Below, one piece after another: positions 10,401-17,893 of a DNA stretch of 64,000 nucleotides; positions within the stretch are counted from its first letter, which is position 1; each line of letters opens with the position of its first letter. The position numbers were made by a program, and so were the translations under genes. The notes below the pieces were generated by a model. It saw only the letters and a program-made list of their open reading frames with translations, did not search any database and was not told where the DNA came from. The stretch comes from Lewinella sp. JB7 (GTDB taxonomy: Bacteria > Bacteroidota > Bacteroidia > Chitinophagales > Saprospiraceae). Location of the stretch: assembly GCF_024297185.1 (NCBI RefSeq), contig NZ_JANCTD010000001.1, positions 817,396 through 881,395 on the forward strand, given 5' to 3'.

Positions 10401-13390
10401 GGCGGCGGCTCACCTTTCTCTATACTCCTTCGGAAGCCGACCGCGGTGGGCTATCTTTCAAGCTGGCCTTTGTCCGTGCCAACCGGGTGTTCGAAGAGAA
10501 CCGGATGCTACCCCTGACCTGGGAGAATCGCGAGCTCACCGTCACCTACGCTACCTTCCGCGACCGCTTGCGCCCCGGAATGCCGGAACGGTGGACCCTT
10601 CGGCTGAAGTCGAGCGACAGTCTGCCCGCCGCCGCGGCCGCCCTGGCTACGATGTACGATGCGAGCCTGGACCAACTCTATGCCGGTCAGGACTGGCAGT
10701 TTTCGCCCTACCCCTACTTTTACGGAGGGCGGTCGCTGCTGAACGGGGCCAGCTTCGGAAGCGACTGGGGGCGGTCTTTCGGCGCGCCCACCGATTTCGT
10801 GGTCAAGGATACGCTGCCCGGTCTCCCCCGCCTGATTCTGTTCGACGGGCTCAGAGAAACCCTGCAGGGTAAAGTGTACGGCGTGGCCGTCGAGGGCCGG
10901 GCCCGAATGCGCATGAATGCCGCCCCCGAGATGGCCATGGCCGCCGACGCTCAGGCAGCGGCTCCCGCCCCGCCGCCGCCGCCGCCCGCCGTGGAAGAAA
11001 TGCGAGAGGAAGAACAAGGATCCGTACAGATTCGTACCAACCTGCAGGAGACCGCCTTCTGGCTACCGGAAATGACGGCCGGCCCCGATGGTTCCCTGGA
11101 GGTGTCCTTCACCAGTCCGGAGGCCCTCACGGCGTGGAAGTTCCGGCTCTTTGCCCACGATAAAAAACTGAACTACGTGATCTCCGAGCGGGAGATCGTC
11201 ACCCAGAAGGAACTCATGGTGCTCCCCAACGTGCCCCGCTTCCTGCGGGAGGGCGACGCCATCGACCTGACGGTCCGCGTATCCAATACCACTCCCGAGG
11301 CGATGCTGGCCACCGTGGAGCTGGAACTCTTCGACCCGCTGACCGACGAAGCGATTACGGACATGGGCGGGGCCGCGGGTGCCGCGCCTTTCCGTAAAGA
11401 AGCCGAGCTTACGGGTAGTGGCTCGGTCACCCTTCGTTTCCCGTTGACCGTTCCGGAGGGGGCCGCGTTGAGGGGACCCTTAGGTTACCGGATCATTGCC
11501 CGGGCCGGAAACTTCAGCGATGGGGAGGAAAACGTAGTCCCCATCCTGACCGATCGTACCCTGGTGACTGTCAGCAAACCCTTTTACCTGCGGCGTAAGG
11601 ACGACAAGTCACTTACTATCCCCGGTCTGGCCGATCAGATGAGTCCGTCCCTCACTCACGTAAGCTACACCTTCGAGGCCACCACCAATCCGGCTTGGCT
11701 CGCGCTGAAGGCGCTGCCGTACCTTATGGAATATCCCTACGATTGCACCGAGCAAGTCGTTAATCGCTACTTCGCTAATCAACTCGCGTACGTGACGGTA
11801 GCGGGAAGACCCATCTTGGAGGAAGTATTCCGCAAGTGGCAGTCCGACAGTACCGCCCTGCTCAGCGAACTCGAACAAAACCTCGAGCTGAAGAACGCAT
11901 TGCTTACCGAAACGCCCTGGGTCCGGGAGGCCCAGTCGGAATCCGCCCAGCGGGCCCGCATCGCCGATCTTTTCCAGTTGAAGCGACTGGCCGTCGAACA
12001 GCGGCAGGCCCTGGATAAGTTGGCGGCCCGCCAGGGAAGTGACGGCGCGTACAGTTGGTTCCCCGACGGTCGCCCCGACCGGTACATGACGCAGTACGTA
12101 CTGGAAACCCTGGCCCGCATGCGCCAGCTCGGCGTGATCGCCGATAATCAGAAAGAAACGGTTCAGCGCATCACGAAGGCCGCCGTCGGATATCTCGATC
12201 AGCAACTCGCGGACGATTTTGAGCGCTTGTTCGCCCGCGAGAGCGACGGGAGCGAGCTCCGTAAGACTTACCAGCCCTCCGCCCTCCAGGTGCACTATCT
12301 GTATGCTCGGGCCATGAGCAAGGTAAAAGCGCCCACGGATGCCCGTCCGCTGGATTTCTATCGCGAGCGCGCCTTCGCCGGATGGAAGCGTTACGGCCTG
12401 TATGAACAAGCGTTGATTGCCCTAACGGCTCAGGCCACGGATAACACCCTCGCTATGACCGTCATCGAAAGTCTGCGGGAGCGCGCGCTGCACTCGGATG
12501 AATTCGGGATGTACTGGAAATACGAAGCCGGTTACCGGTGGAACAACCTGCCCATCGAAACGCATACCCGCATCCTGGAAGCCTTTCGGTCGGTCGCTGC
12601 GCCTCAGGAGGAACTGGACGAGATGCGCCTTTGGCTGCTCACCAACAAGCGGACCAACCACTGGCCTACGACGAAAGCCACCGCCGCCGCCGTCTACGCT
12701 ATACTGAACGGCGGAGAGCGCTTCGTCGCCCGGGATAACGGCCGAACGATCGATGCCAGTTGGCCCGGGACCGACGGGAACGACCTCAGCTCCCGCGTCC
12801 GCGCCCTGCAGCAAACGGCCGAAGCGGCTACGGGAGAGTTCAGCCTGCGCCTGCCCGCCAGTGAGGTAAGCAAGGAACTGGCTACCGTAGAGGTAAAAAA
12901 TCGCGGGAACGACCTCGTGTGGGGAGGCATCTACTGGCAGTATACGGAACGCGCCGACCGGGTACGCCAAAGCGAAGCCGGACCGCTGTCGCTGGAACGG
13001 GAACTCTACCGAAAGGAAGCGGATCAACTGGTAGCAATCACGGAGAAGGAGCCGCTCCATCACGGCGATCGCATCACCGTCCGGCTGACGCTCCGCAGCG
13101 ACCGGGATATGGACTACGTCCACGTAAAGGACCGTCGCGCCGCCACCTTCGAGCCGGTAAACGCTCTGTCAGTCTATCGCTACGACAATGGCCTCGGCTA
13201 CTACTTCGCACCCGGGAATCTGGCCACCAATTTTTTCATCAGTGATCTGCCGAAGGGAACATACGTGCTGGAGTACGATCTGTTCGCAACGTACGCCGGC
13301 AACTTCAGCAGCGGACTGGGGCGGGTGGAATGTATGTACGCGCCGGAATTCGGAGGCAATACCGCCGGGGGAAGGGTGGTGGTGGAGTAG
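7442..13390 (+). CDS. Bacterial alpha-2-macroglobulin family protein
   Basis: 1982 residues from the ATG at 7442, which opens on a signal peptide (MRYLTFLLALFFATSLMAQ). The order fits the family: a long N-terminal region, an MG2 domain (TDRPIYRPGQTIHVYGLRY), further MG domains, an Ala/Pro-rich linker with a run of prolines near 10975, the A2M domain (LQETAFWLPEMTAGPDGSLEVSFTSPEALTAWKFR, split here by its context) and an alpha-alpha toroid. The thioester site reads CTEQ, with the cysteine at about residue 1435 (base 11744), so protease trapping through a thioester is possible. The final part contains a C-terminal receptor-like beta domain. Likely lipid-free and [11 protein letters not shown] or surface bound. 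It is not next to a penicillin-binding protein 1C gene, the usual partner in proteobacteria. Confidence 0.9.
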   Translation: MRYLTFLLALFFATSLMAQYSDQYRKLSDLADAGKYRSARTVAEEIFTAAERAGHADQMVKALNYRVAYTEMLEEDGSQAVVDLLRGELGEHGDKPVVAALVHVMLGRTLHDFAERNSYRLRDATTIAGARVGDSTALADYSMEQLLVAGRDYLYQGLDLARENQIALGRIPALVAGGQTRTAELPTLYDLLIDEAMKILGSSLGSVTDTRLSNPTRLLQSAPAFVRLKLEENYNLTKGTPRKLLLYQQWIAYHLKEGGPALLHADLERMRFVHRNGAPDTIYLAALEKMYEAYAGTPQRDRILTEMARLLDREDEALGARPRVRALELLERVGTADELARVEARQLRASITAPSLQSQNQSYYPRRRHLLVGLTYRNVERVFYRVYAYDPAEEVTGSYRNDERLAALMKGRPVTTGSQRLVANDDHNQHLTELDLNPLPAGGYHLIISSEPDFSTKSGMLTATSFQVTDLAVVKLTGSGQDIVQVVDRTTGASRAGIAVAIRQQNRRNRSYLQVETRRSDASGTFTLPRIERYNNYQLILTDPNSADRLVTEVGEYANDAGPNRRTAYTTLLTDRPIYRPGQTIHVYGLRYQTDEELMPSILPNEPVTVTLRDANYQEVATREVVTDAYGRFSSGFDLPAGGLTGEFSIQTDNGSVSLRVEEYKRPRFEVTLDGPDAATPGEEVTITGRAMTYAGPAVADARVNYRVFVEEVRYMFHYFRNGDGGGGDRELVTSGRAITGPDGRFSFAVITPTDLQTDGYRRYRYVVEADVADATGETHQATTGFGIRGERPAIMVSPRQETVDRGDSLHLDVLSDRRDTSLRIALRIVPVEKPNAAILQRDWSIPDRPVIERGTFERNFPYLAYAPVPDLATWPVTGAAVHADPAVTVRNGQTTVTLPADFPVGHYRVEWTYADGTGGEPTTFSVYSSATADLPAGVLFQLDQVSGVEVGELLELQLISAIDLPLVHHQWQSRRGIETGRDSTRGRRLTFLYTPSEADRGGLSFKLAFVRANRVFEENRMLPLTWENRELTVTYATFRDRLRPGMPERWTLRLKSSDSLPAAAAALATMYDASLDQLYAGQDWQFSPYPYFYGGRSLLNGASFGSDWGRSFGAPTDFVVKDTLPGLPRLILFDGLRETLQGKVYGVAVEGRARMRMNAAPEMAMAADAQAAAPAPPPPPPAVEEMREEEQGSVQIRTNLQETAFWLPEMTAGPDGSLEVSFTSPEALTAWKFRLFAHDKKLNYVISEREIVTQKELMVLPNVPRFLREGDAIDLTVRVSNTTPEAMLATVELELFDPLTDEAITDMGGAAGAAPFRKEAELTGSGSVTLRFPLTVPEGAALRGPLGYRIIARAGNFSDGEENVVPILTDRTLVTVSKPFYLRRKDDKSLTIPGLADQMSPSLTHVSYTFEATTNPAWLALKALPYLMEYPYDCTEQVVNRYFANQLAYVTVAGRPILEEVFRKWQSDSTALLSELEQNLELKNALLTETPWVREAQSESAQRARIADLFQLKRLAVEQRQALDKLAARQGSDGAYSWFPDGRPDRYMTQYVLETLARMRQLGVIADNQKETVQRITKAAVGYLDQQLADDFERLFARESDGSELRKTYQPSALQVHYLYARAMSKVKAPTDARPLDFYRERAFAGWKRYGLYEQALIALTAQATDNTLAMTVIESLRERALHSDEFGMYWKYEAGYRWNNLPIETHTRILEAFRSVAAPQEELDEMRLWLLTNKRTNHWPTTKATAAAVYAILNGGERFVARDNGRTIDASWPGTDGNDLSSRVRALQQTAEAATGEFSLRLPASEVSKELATVEVKNRGNDLVWGGIYWQYTERADRVRQSEAGPLSLERELYRKEADQLVAITEKEPLHHGDRITVRLTLRSDRDMDYVHVKDRRAATFEPVNALSVYRYDNGLGYYFAPGNLATNFFISDLPKGTYVLEYDLFATYAGNFSSGLGRVECMYAPEFGGNTAGGRVVVE

Positions 13391-13850
13391 GGGGGGGTTA
13401 GTACTTTAGGGGGTTAGGGGGTAGTATGGTAGGGGGTAGTATGGTAGGGGGTAGTGTGGTAGGCAGTTAGTGCATTAGGGGGTAGTGTGGTAGGGGGTTG
13501 TATGGTAGGCCGTTAGCGCGTTAGGGGGTAGTATAGTGGGGGGTAGTATGGTAGGCCGTTAGTGCGTTAGGGGGTAGTATGGTAGGCAGTTGGTGCGTTA
13601 GGGGTAGTATGGTAGGGGGTGGTATGGTAGGCCGTTAGTGCGTTAGGGAGTAGTATGGTAGGCAGTTGGTGCGTTAGGGGTAGTATGGTAGGGGGTAGTA
13701 TGGTAGGCAGTTGGTGCGTTAGGGGGTAGTATGGTAGGGGGTAGTATGGTAGGCAGTTGGTGCGTTAGGGGTAGTATGGTAGGGGGTAGTATGGTAGGTA
13801 GTTGGTGCGTTAGGGGGTAGTATGGTTGGTGGTTAGTGCGGTAGTAAACG
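13391..13850 (+). repeat. G-rich imperfect tandem repeat field after the macroglobulin gene
   Basis: Starting at the stop codon, the + strand repeats short modules such as GGTAGTATGGTAGG, GGCAGTTGGTGCGTTAGGGG and GGCCGTTAGTGCGTTAG in changing order, with a composite period near 45-50 bases in the second half. Runs of five or more G are closely spaced near 13391-13450 and could form G-quadruplexes. No protein-like reading frame is supported. Probably slippage- and recombination-generated intergenic DNA. Confidence 0.85.
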
Positions 13851-13917
13851 ATCCGGCGATTCCTGCAACACTTCCCATACTGCCAGATCACCGTAATACA
13901 AGACCAGATTACGCTAC

Positions 13918-14046
13918 GTGTACCATACTACCATACTACCAACAGACTAAAGAACTACCAGCGAACGCAGTGAGCGGACTAAAGAACTACCAGCGAGCCC
14001 CGCGAGCGAAACTAAAGAACTACCAGCGAACGCAGTGAGCGACCTA
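13918..14046 (-). repeat. Short tandem repeats downstream of the LytTR regulator gene
   Basis: The + strand shows CCATACTACC modules (13922-13940) and then three copies of a unit of about 32 bases containing ACTAAAGAACTACCAGCGA, beginning near 13946, 13978 and 14011. Read on the minus strand, which is the sense strand of the neighbouring regulator gene, the modules are G-rich (GGTAGTATGG, GGTAGTTCTTTAGT) and match the vocabulary of the field on the other side. The sequence 13851-13917 between the two fields shows nothing I can name. Confidence 0.8.
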
Positions 14047-14055
14047 AACCACCAC

Positions 14056-14781
14056 TCACAGTTTCAGTTTCTCGATGCGATCGGCCAGTATGTCCCGGTA
14101 GCTCTTACCGACGGGTAGGGAGGTGATCTTTCCTTTCTCCTTGACTTCGACCATATTGCCCTGGAGCGCTTCGATGCGGCGCAGGTTGACGATGTAGCTG
14201 CGGTGAATGCGCTGGAAGTCGGCGGTGGGCAGTTTTTCTTCCAGCGACTTCATGGTCTGGAGGGTGATGACCCGGTCGTCGGGGAGCCGGATGATGACGT
14301 AGTCCTTGAGGCCTTCGATGTAGACGATCTCATCGATATTGACGCGAACGAGCTTCTTGTCGGCCTTCACGAAAAAGTAACCGGGGCCGCCATCCTCCAC
14401 CGGAAGGGCCTTAGCCTTCTGCTTGAGGGCGGCCTGGTCGACGGCCCGGTTGCAGGCCTGCAGAAAACGGTCCATGCTGATGGGCTTGACCAGGTAGTCC
14501 AGGGCGTTAAGCTCGAACCCGTCCAGAGCGTAATTTGGGTAGGCGGTGGTGAAGATGGTTACCGGGGGATCGGTGAGTCCGCGCAGGAAGTCGGTGCCGC
14601 TCAGTTGGGGCATGTTGATGTCGAGGAACATGAGATCGACGTCTTCCCGCTTGAGTACGTCGTTGGCTTCGAAGGCGTTGTCGCACTTCGCGATCAGTTC
14701 GATTTCGGGAATGCGTTCGAGGTAAGTTTCGAGGATATCTTGGGCGAGGGGCTCGTCGTCGACGATGATGGCGTGAATCAT
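14056..14781 (-). CDS. LytTR-family response regulator
   Basis: 241 residues. The receiver domain (1-120) has the acidic pair D8/D9, phospho-acceptor D54 in LMFLDINMP, a Thr in IFTTAYP and Lys in YLVKPIS. The LytTR DNA-binding domain (about 135-241) has VKADKKLVRVNIDEIVYIEGLKDY split over two strands and FQRIHRSYIVNL. It lies 38 bases downstream of the membrane histidine kinase and is certainly its partner. Such LytS/LytR-type pairs in Bacteroidota control surface and exported functions; the target genes here are unknown. The gene ends 10 bases before a G-rich repeat field. Confidence 0.94.
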   Translation of the reverse strand: MIHAIIVDDEPLAQDILETYLERIPEIELIAKCDNAFEANDVLKREDVDLMFLDINMPQLSGTDFLRGLTDPPVTIFTTAYPNYALDGFELNALDYLVKPISMDRFLQACNRAVDQAALKQKAKALPVEDGGPGYFFVKADKKLVRVNIDEIVYIEGLKDYVIIRLPDDRVITLQTMKSLEEKLPTADFQRIHRSYIVNLRRIEALQGNMVEVKEKGKITSLPVGKSYRDILADRIEKLKL

Positions 14782-14819
14782 GGGAAGGGGGATGTGTAGA
14801 GGTGTGGAAATGTGAGGGT

Positions 14820-15905
14820 CTAAAGCTGTAAAGTTAGGTGGATGGCGTAGGTGGACGGAGTTTCGGTGATGTCGAGTTGGTGGCGGTCGGGGTAGAGAAG
14901 TTCCAGGCGCCGGCGGACATTGACCAGCCCAATGCCCCCGCTGGGACGGGCGGTGTCGGGGGAGCGGGGAAGAACGGTCCCCTTTGAGTTCTCTAGGTCG
15001 AAGCGGATGGACTTTACCTCAACCTGAAGGATGGCGTGCACGAATCCGCCCCGAATGGCCGCGTTGATGCCGTGCTTGAAGCTGTTCTCGAGAAATGGTA
15101 TGAGCAGCAGGGGCGCGATTTGCTGATCAACGACTTGTCCCTTCACCTCCAACGTGATGTCGATGCCCTCGCGTTGCCGGAGTCGTTCCAGGTCGAGATA
15201 ATTGCGGAGGTAGTTGATCTCTTTGCGCAGAGGTACCTGGGGTTCGTTGCATTCGTAAAGCATGTACCGCATCATCTCGGAGAGCTTGATGACGATGTCG
15301 GGGGCTTTATCGGATTTTTTAAGGGTAAGGGCGTAAAGGCTGTTAAGGGTGTTGAAGAGGAAGTGGGGGTTGATCTGCGACTTCAGGAAGCGCAGTTCGG
15401 ACTGCATCGTCTCGTTCTCGACCTCCTGTTTTTTGCGGTTTTCGGCGATCCAGTCGGTCATGATCTTGCCCATCGAGCTGACGCCCCCGATGAGGAAGTT
15501 GCCGAGGAAGTAGGCTTCCATATTGTTGAGCAGATCGATCTGCACCTTTTCCCGGTAGGAAAAGAGGAAGTACTTAATTACCAGCTCCATCGGCGTGAAG
15601 ATGACCGACAGCCCGACGAGGGCGGCCAGGTAGATCCAGAAGCGACCGGGCTTCAGGTAATTTGGAAAAAGAAAGAGCAGGTTGGTGTACACCACGACCA
15701 TGAAGACCACGATGGTAATCAACTCGTTGATCAGCACCAGACCGATGCTGTACTCTCCGGCCTGCAGCTGTAGAATAACGAGAATGGCAAAAAAGGCCAG
15801 CCACCCCAGTCCGTGGTAGAAGGGCCGGCGTACGAGGGTGCTGCCCAGTCGGTCGGCAAAACCGCTGAGGTAGCTGCCGGATGATTCTCTGGTAGCAACG
15901 GACAT
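14820..15905 (-). CDS. Membrane sensor histidine kinase, LytS-like (His_kinase type)
   Basis: 361 residues from the ATG at 15905; a GTG 24 bases upstream is an alternative. Four predicted transmembrane segments lie between about residues 30 and 160 (for example GLGWLAFFAILVILQL, LINELITIVVFMVVVYTNLLFLF, IYLAALVGLSVIFTPMELV). The phospho-acceptor histidine is in SQINPHFLFNTLNSLYAL, followed by an ATPase domain with LLLIPFLENSFKHG and GGIGLVNVRRRLELLY. No large sensor domain is present, so the signal is probably sensed within the membrane. First gene of a two-gene operon with the LytTR regulator. Confidence 0.93.
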   Translation of the reverse strand: MSVATRESSGSYLSGFADRLGSTLVRRPFYHGLGWLAFFAILVILQLQAGEYSIGLVLINELITIVVFMVVVYTNLLFLFPNYLKPGRFWIYLAALVGLSVIFTPMELVIKYFLFSYREKVQIDLLNNMEAYFLGNFLIGGVSSMGKIMTDWIAENRKKQEVENETMQSELRFLKSQINPHFLFNTLNSLYALTLKKSDKAPDIVIKLSEMMRYMLYECNEPQVPLRKEINYLRNYLDLERLRQREGIDITLEVKGQVVDQQIAPLLLIPFLENSFKHGINAAIRGGFVHAILQVEVKSIRFDLENSKGTVLPRSPDTARPSGGIGLVNVRRRLELLYPDRHQLDITETPSTYAIHLTLQL

Positions 15906-15970
15906 TGGGGTAAAGTACGGAGCCCCCACGGGATGGCCGCCGGATTTCTACGAACGGATTAATTGACCGG

Positions 15971-16285
15971 ATGAGCGGGGGGGCGGCCAACCGGGGCCGG
16001 GCAAACATCGTTAAGGTCGGTATGGACGTTCTGATCATCGCCGCCGTCGCCGGTTACATCATCTTCCGCATCGGCAGGGAGGTGATGGGTAGTTTTCGTC
16101 ACCCCGACGATGAAGAGTTGCTGGATTACTGGAACGAAGTAACGAAGCAAGAAGACCGCTCGGCCTACCGGCAGATCAGCGAGCACCTGGCCACCTGTAA
16201 TGAGTGCCGCGACCGCCTGGACGAGCTGCGGAAGCGGCCGGGGGGACCGGGGGCGCATTCCCCCATGATCACGCGGCGGTACTAA
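15971..16285 (+). CDS. Small membrane protein with H-x3-C-x2-C zinc-finger-like motif
   Basis: 104 residues. One transmembrane segment (about 18-34, MDVLIIAAVAGYIIFRIG) precedes a soluble part ending in HLATCNECRDRL, the HxxxCxxC pattern of zinc-binding anti-sigma factors. Unlike a typical anti-sigma protein the motif lies near the C-terminus, after the membrane segment, and no sigma factor gene is near. The start could instead be the internal ATG at 16022. The gene ends 32 bases before the MBL/rhodanese gene and the two are probably co-transcribed. I infer a metal-binding or protein-docking role; there is no established family name that I can give. Confidence 0.6.
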   Translation: MSGGAANRGRANIVKVGMDVLIIAAVAGYIIFRIGREVMGSFRHPDDEELLDYWNEVTKQEDRSAYRQISEHLATCNECRDRLDELRKRPGGPGAHSPMITRRY

Positions 16286-16317
16286 ACATCCGCCCCCCCG
16301 GGGCCGATTGTTTGGGT

Positions 16318-17805
16318 ATGCACGTACAACGATTCCACGACGAGACCATTGATCAGTATTCTTACCTCATTTCCGACGGGAGTGAGGCCGTATGCGTAGA
16401 CCCTAACCGCAACGTCGGGCCCTATCTGGAGTACCTGGAAGACCACAAACTCAACCTGCGGGCCATTGTCCTCACCCACCTTCCCGGAACTTTCGCGAGC
16501 GGGTGGGCCGAACTGCGGGAGCTTAGCGGAGCCGACGTAATCGGTGCCTCCACTTACCAGTTTCACGGAGAGGGCCGCTACCGTCAGGCCGGACGGGCCA
16601 CCATGATCGAATTTGGAGACGGTTGCCACGTAATGACCCAGCTGACTCCTGGATACACGGCCGATAGCATCAGTCTGGTGGTCATGGACAAAAAGGGGGA
16701 CACTCAGGGCATCTTTACCGGTCAGACCCTGCTGAAGGAAGGGGTGGGCTATCCGCTGCCCCGCCCGGAGGATATGAACCCCCTGCACGGCAAACGTACC
16801 TATGCCAAGGAGATGTACGCCAGCATCCACAACATCATCAAGGGCTTCGCGCCCCGGGCAACCGTGTACGCGGGCTTCGGGGAGGACGCTCACTTCAGTA
16901 AGATGGAAAGCTCCACCCACGGCCAATTCAACCTCACGGAAGCGCAGGCGGAGAATCCCGCGTTTCAGCATAAAACGGCGGACCTCTTCGCCGACTGGCT
17001 GCTGGAGGATTACCCCTTCGTTCCCGCCTACGTCAAGGGTTGTCGGGAAAACAATTCGGCGGGGTATCCCGTGTGGGCCGTCGCCCTCGCGCCCTTCCGC
17101 GAACTCATCGGAGACGACCACCGTCAGGCGCTGCAACTGAACCGACCGATCGTAAATAGCCAGGGAGGTGCCGTGATTTTGACACCGGAGGATGCCGCTT
17201 CCGGAAAAAACGTTGCACCCGCGTCCGCGCCCGTTGCCCTGCCCCTCGGCGAAGAAACCCTGATCATCGATACCCGACCCGCCGTGGATTTTCGGGCCGG
17301 GCACGCGCTGAATGCCATCAACATCCAGGCGGAAGGTCCTTTTGCTTTGTGGCTCGGATCGATCGTGCGGCCGGGCGAGGACTTCTACGTACTGGTCGAT
17401 AGTGAAGAAAATGCCTACCGGGTGGCACAGTCCATCGCGAAGATCGGCTACGACCGGCAGGTAAAGGGGGTCGTCCGCTGGACCGGCGGACTGAACGAAC
17501 GGATAGAAACCCCGCTCGACCTGAAGGATCTGAAGGAACACCATACGGGGAAGTACACGATCGTGGACGTACGCCCACCGGCAGCCGCCGTGGAGGATAC
17601 CCGGTTTTACGGAGCCCTCAACGTGCCCGTGTGGACACTGCGCGACCGGTGGCGGGAAATACCGCAAGACCGGCCCATCGTCGTACACTGCGGTGGAGGA
17701 TACCAGTCGGCCATCGGAGCCAGCATTCTACGGAAACAGCTGGGGGACCGCGTAGCCGTCTACGACCTCGGCAAGCAAGTGGAAAAGTTTAAGGCGGACC
17801 GGTAG
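16318..17805 (+). CDS. MBL-fold/rhodanese fusion with degenerate metal site
   Basis: 495 residues from the ATG at 16318. Residues 1-250 follow the metallo-beta-lactamase fold of persulfide dioxygenase/CstB-type proteins (MHVQRFHDETIDQYSYLISDG, YTADSISLVV), but the ligand motifs are gone: HxHxDH reads HLPGTF (54-59), the TGD loop reads TGQ, and the GHG-type motif reads GFG. Two rhodanese-like domains follow; the first (about 300-385) has no cysteine in its loop, the second (about 395-490) keeps an active-site loop VVHCGGGYQSAIG. So only the terminal rhodanese looks catalytic, and the MBL part is likely structural or binds another ligand. Sulfane-sulfur handling is an inference from the family. 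Followed by a strong terminator. Confidence 0.8.
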   Translation: MHVQRFHDETIDQYSYLISDGSEAVCVDPNRNVGPYLEYLEDHKLNLRAIVLTHLPGTFASGWAELRELSGADVIGASTYQFHGEGRYRQAGRATMIEFGDGCHVMTQLTPGYTADSISLVVMDKKGDTQGIFTGQTLLKEGVGYPLPRPEDMNPLHGKRTYAKEMYASIHNIIKGFAPRATVYAGFGEDAHFSKMESSTHGQFNLTEAQAENPAFQHKTADLFADWLLEDYPFVPAYVKGCRENNSAGYPVWAVALAPFRELIGDDHRQALQLNRPIVNSQGGAVILTPEDAASGKNVAPASAPVALPLGEETLIIDTRPAVDFRAGHALNAINIQAEGPFALWLGSIVRPGEDFYVLVDSEENAYRVAQSIAKIGYDRQVKGVVRWTGGLNERIETPLDLKDLKEHHTGKYTIVDVRPPAAAVEDTRFYGALNVPVWTLRDRWREIPQDRPIVVHCGGGYQSAIGASILRKQLGDRVAVYDLGKQVEKFKADR

Positions 17806-17835
17806 CCAAGGAACCGAGACTACTCGAAACAAGCA

Positions 17836-17869
17836 AAAGGCCCGATCGTCAACTGACGATCGGGCCTTT
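17836..17869. terminator. Bidirectional intrinsic terminator
   Basis: A perfect 15-bp stem (AAAGGCCCGATCGTC pairing with its complement, loop AACT) with A tract on one side and T tract on the other. It lies between the convergent MBL/rhodanese and old yellow enzyme genes and can stop transcription from both sides. Confidence 0.93.
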
Positions 17870-17893
17870 ATCATTCTAGCGGGTCCTCCTGAA

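Noticed and set aside
11609-13123. Long minus-strand frames opposite the end of the macroglobulin gene
   Set aside because: Same reasoning: composition-driven open frames within a gene confirmed by its CTEQ site and domain order.
13391-13450. Telomere-like or origin-like G repeats
   Set aside because: TTAGGGGG occurs but in mixed modules between ordinary convergent genes, with no origin genes or DnaA box cluster nearby.
16282-17688. 468-codon open frame on the minus strand opposite the MBL/rhodanese gene
   Set aside because: Antisense shadow of a gene with clear domains; no motifs, no plausible start context.
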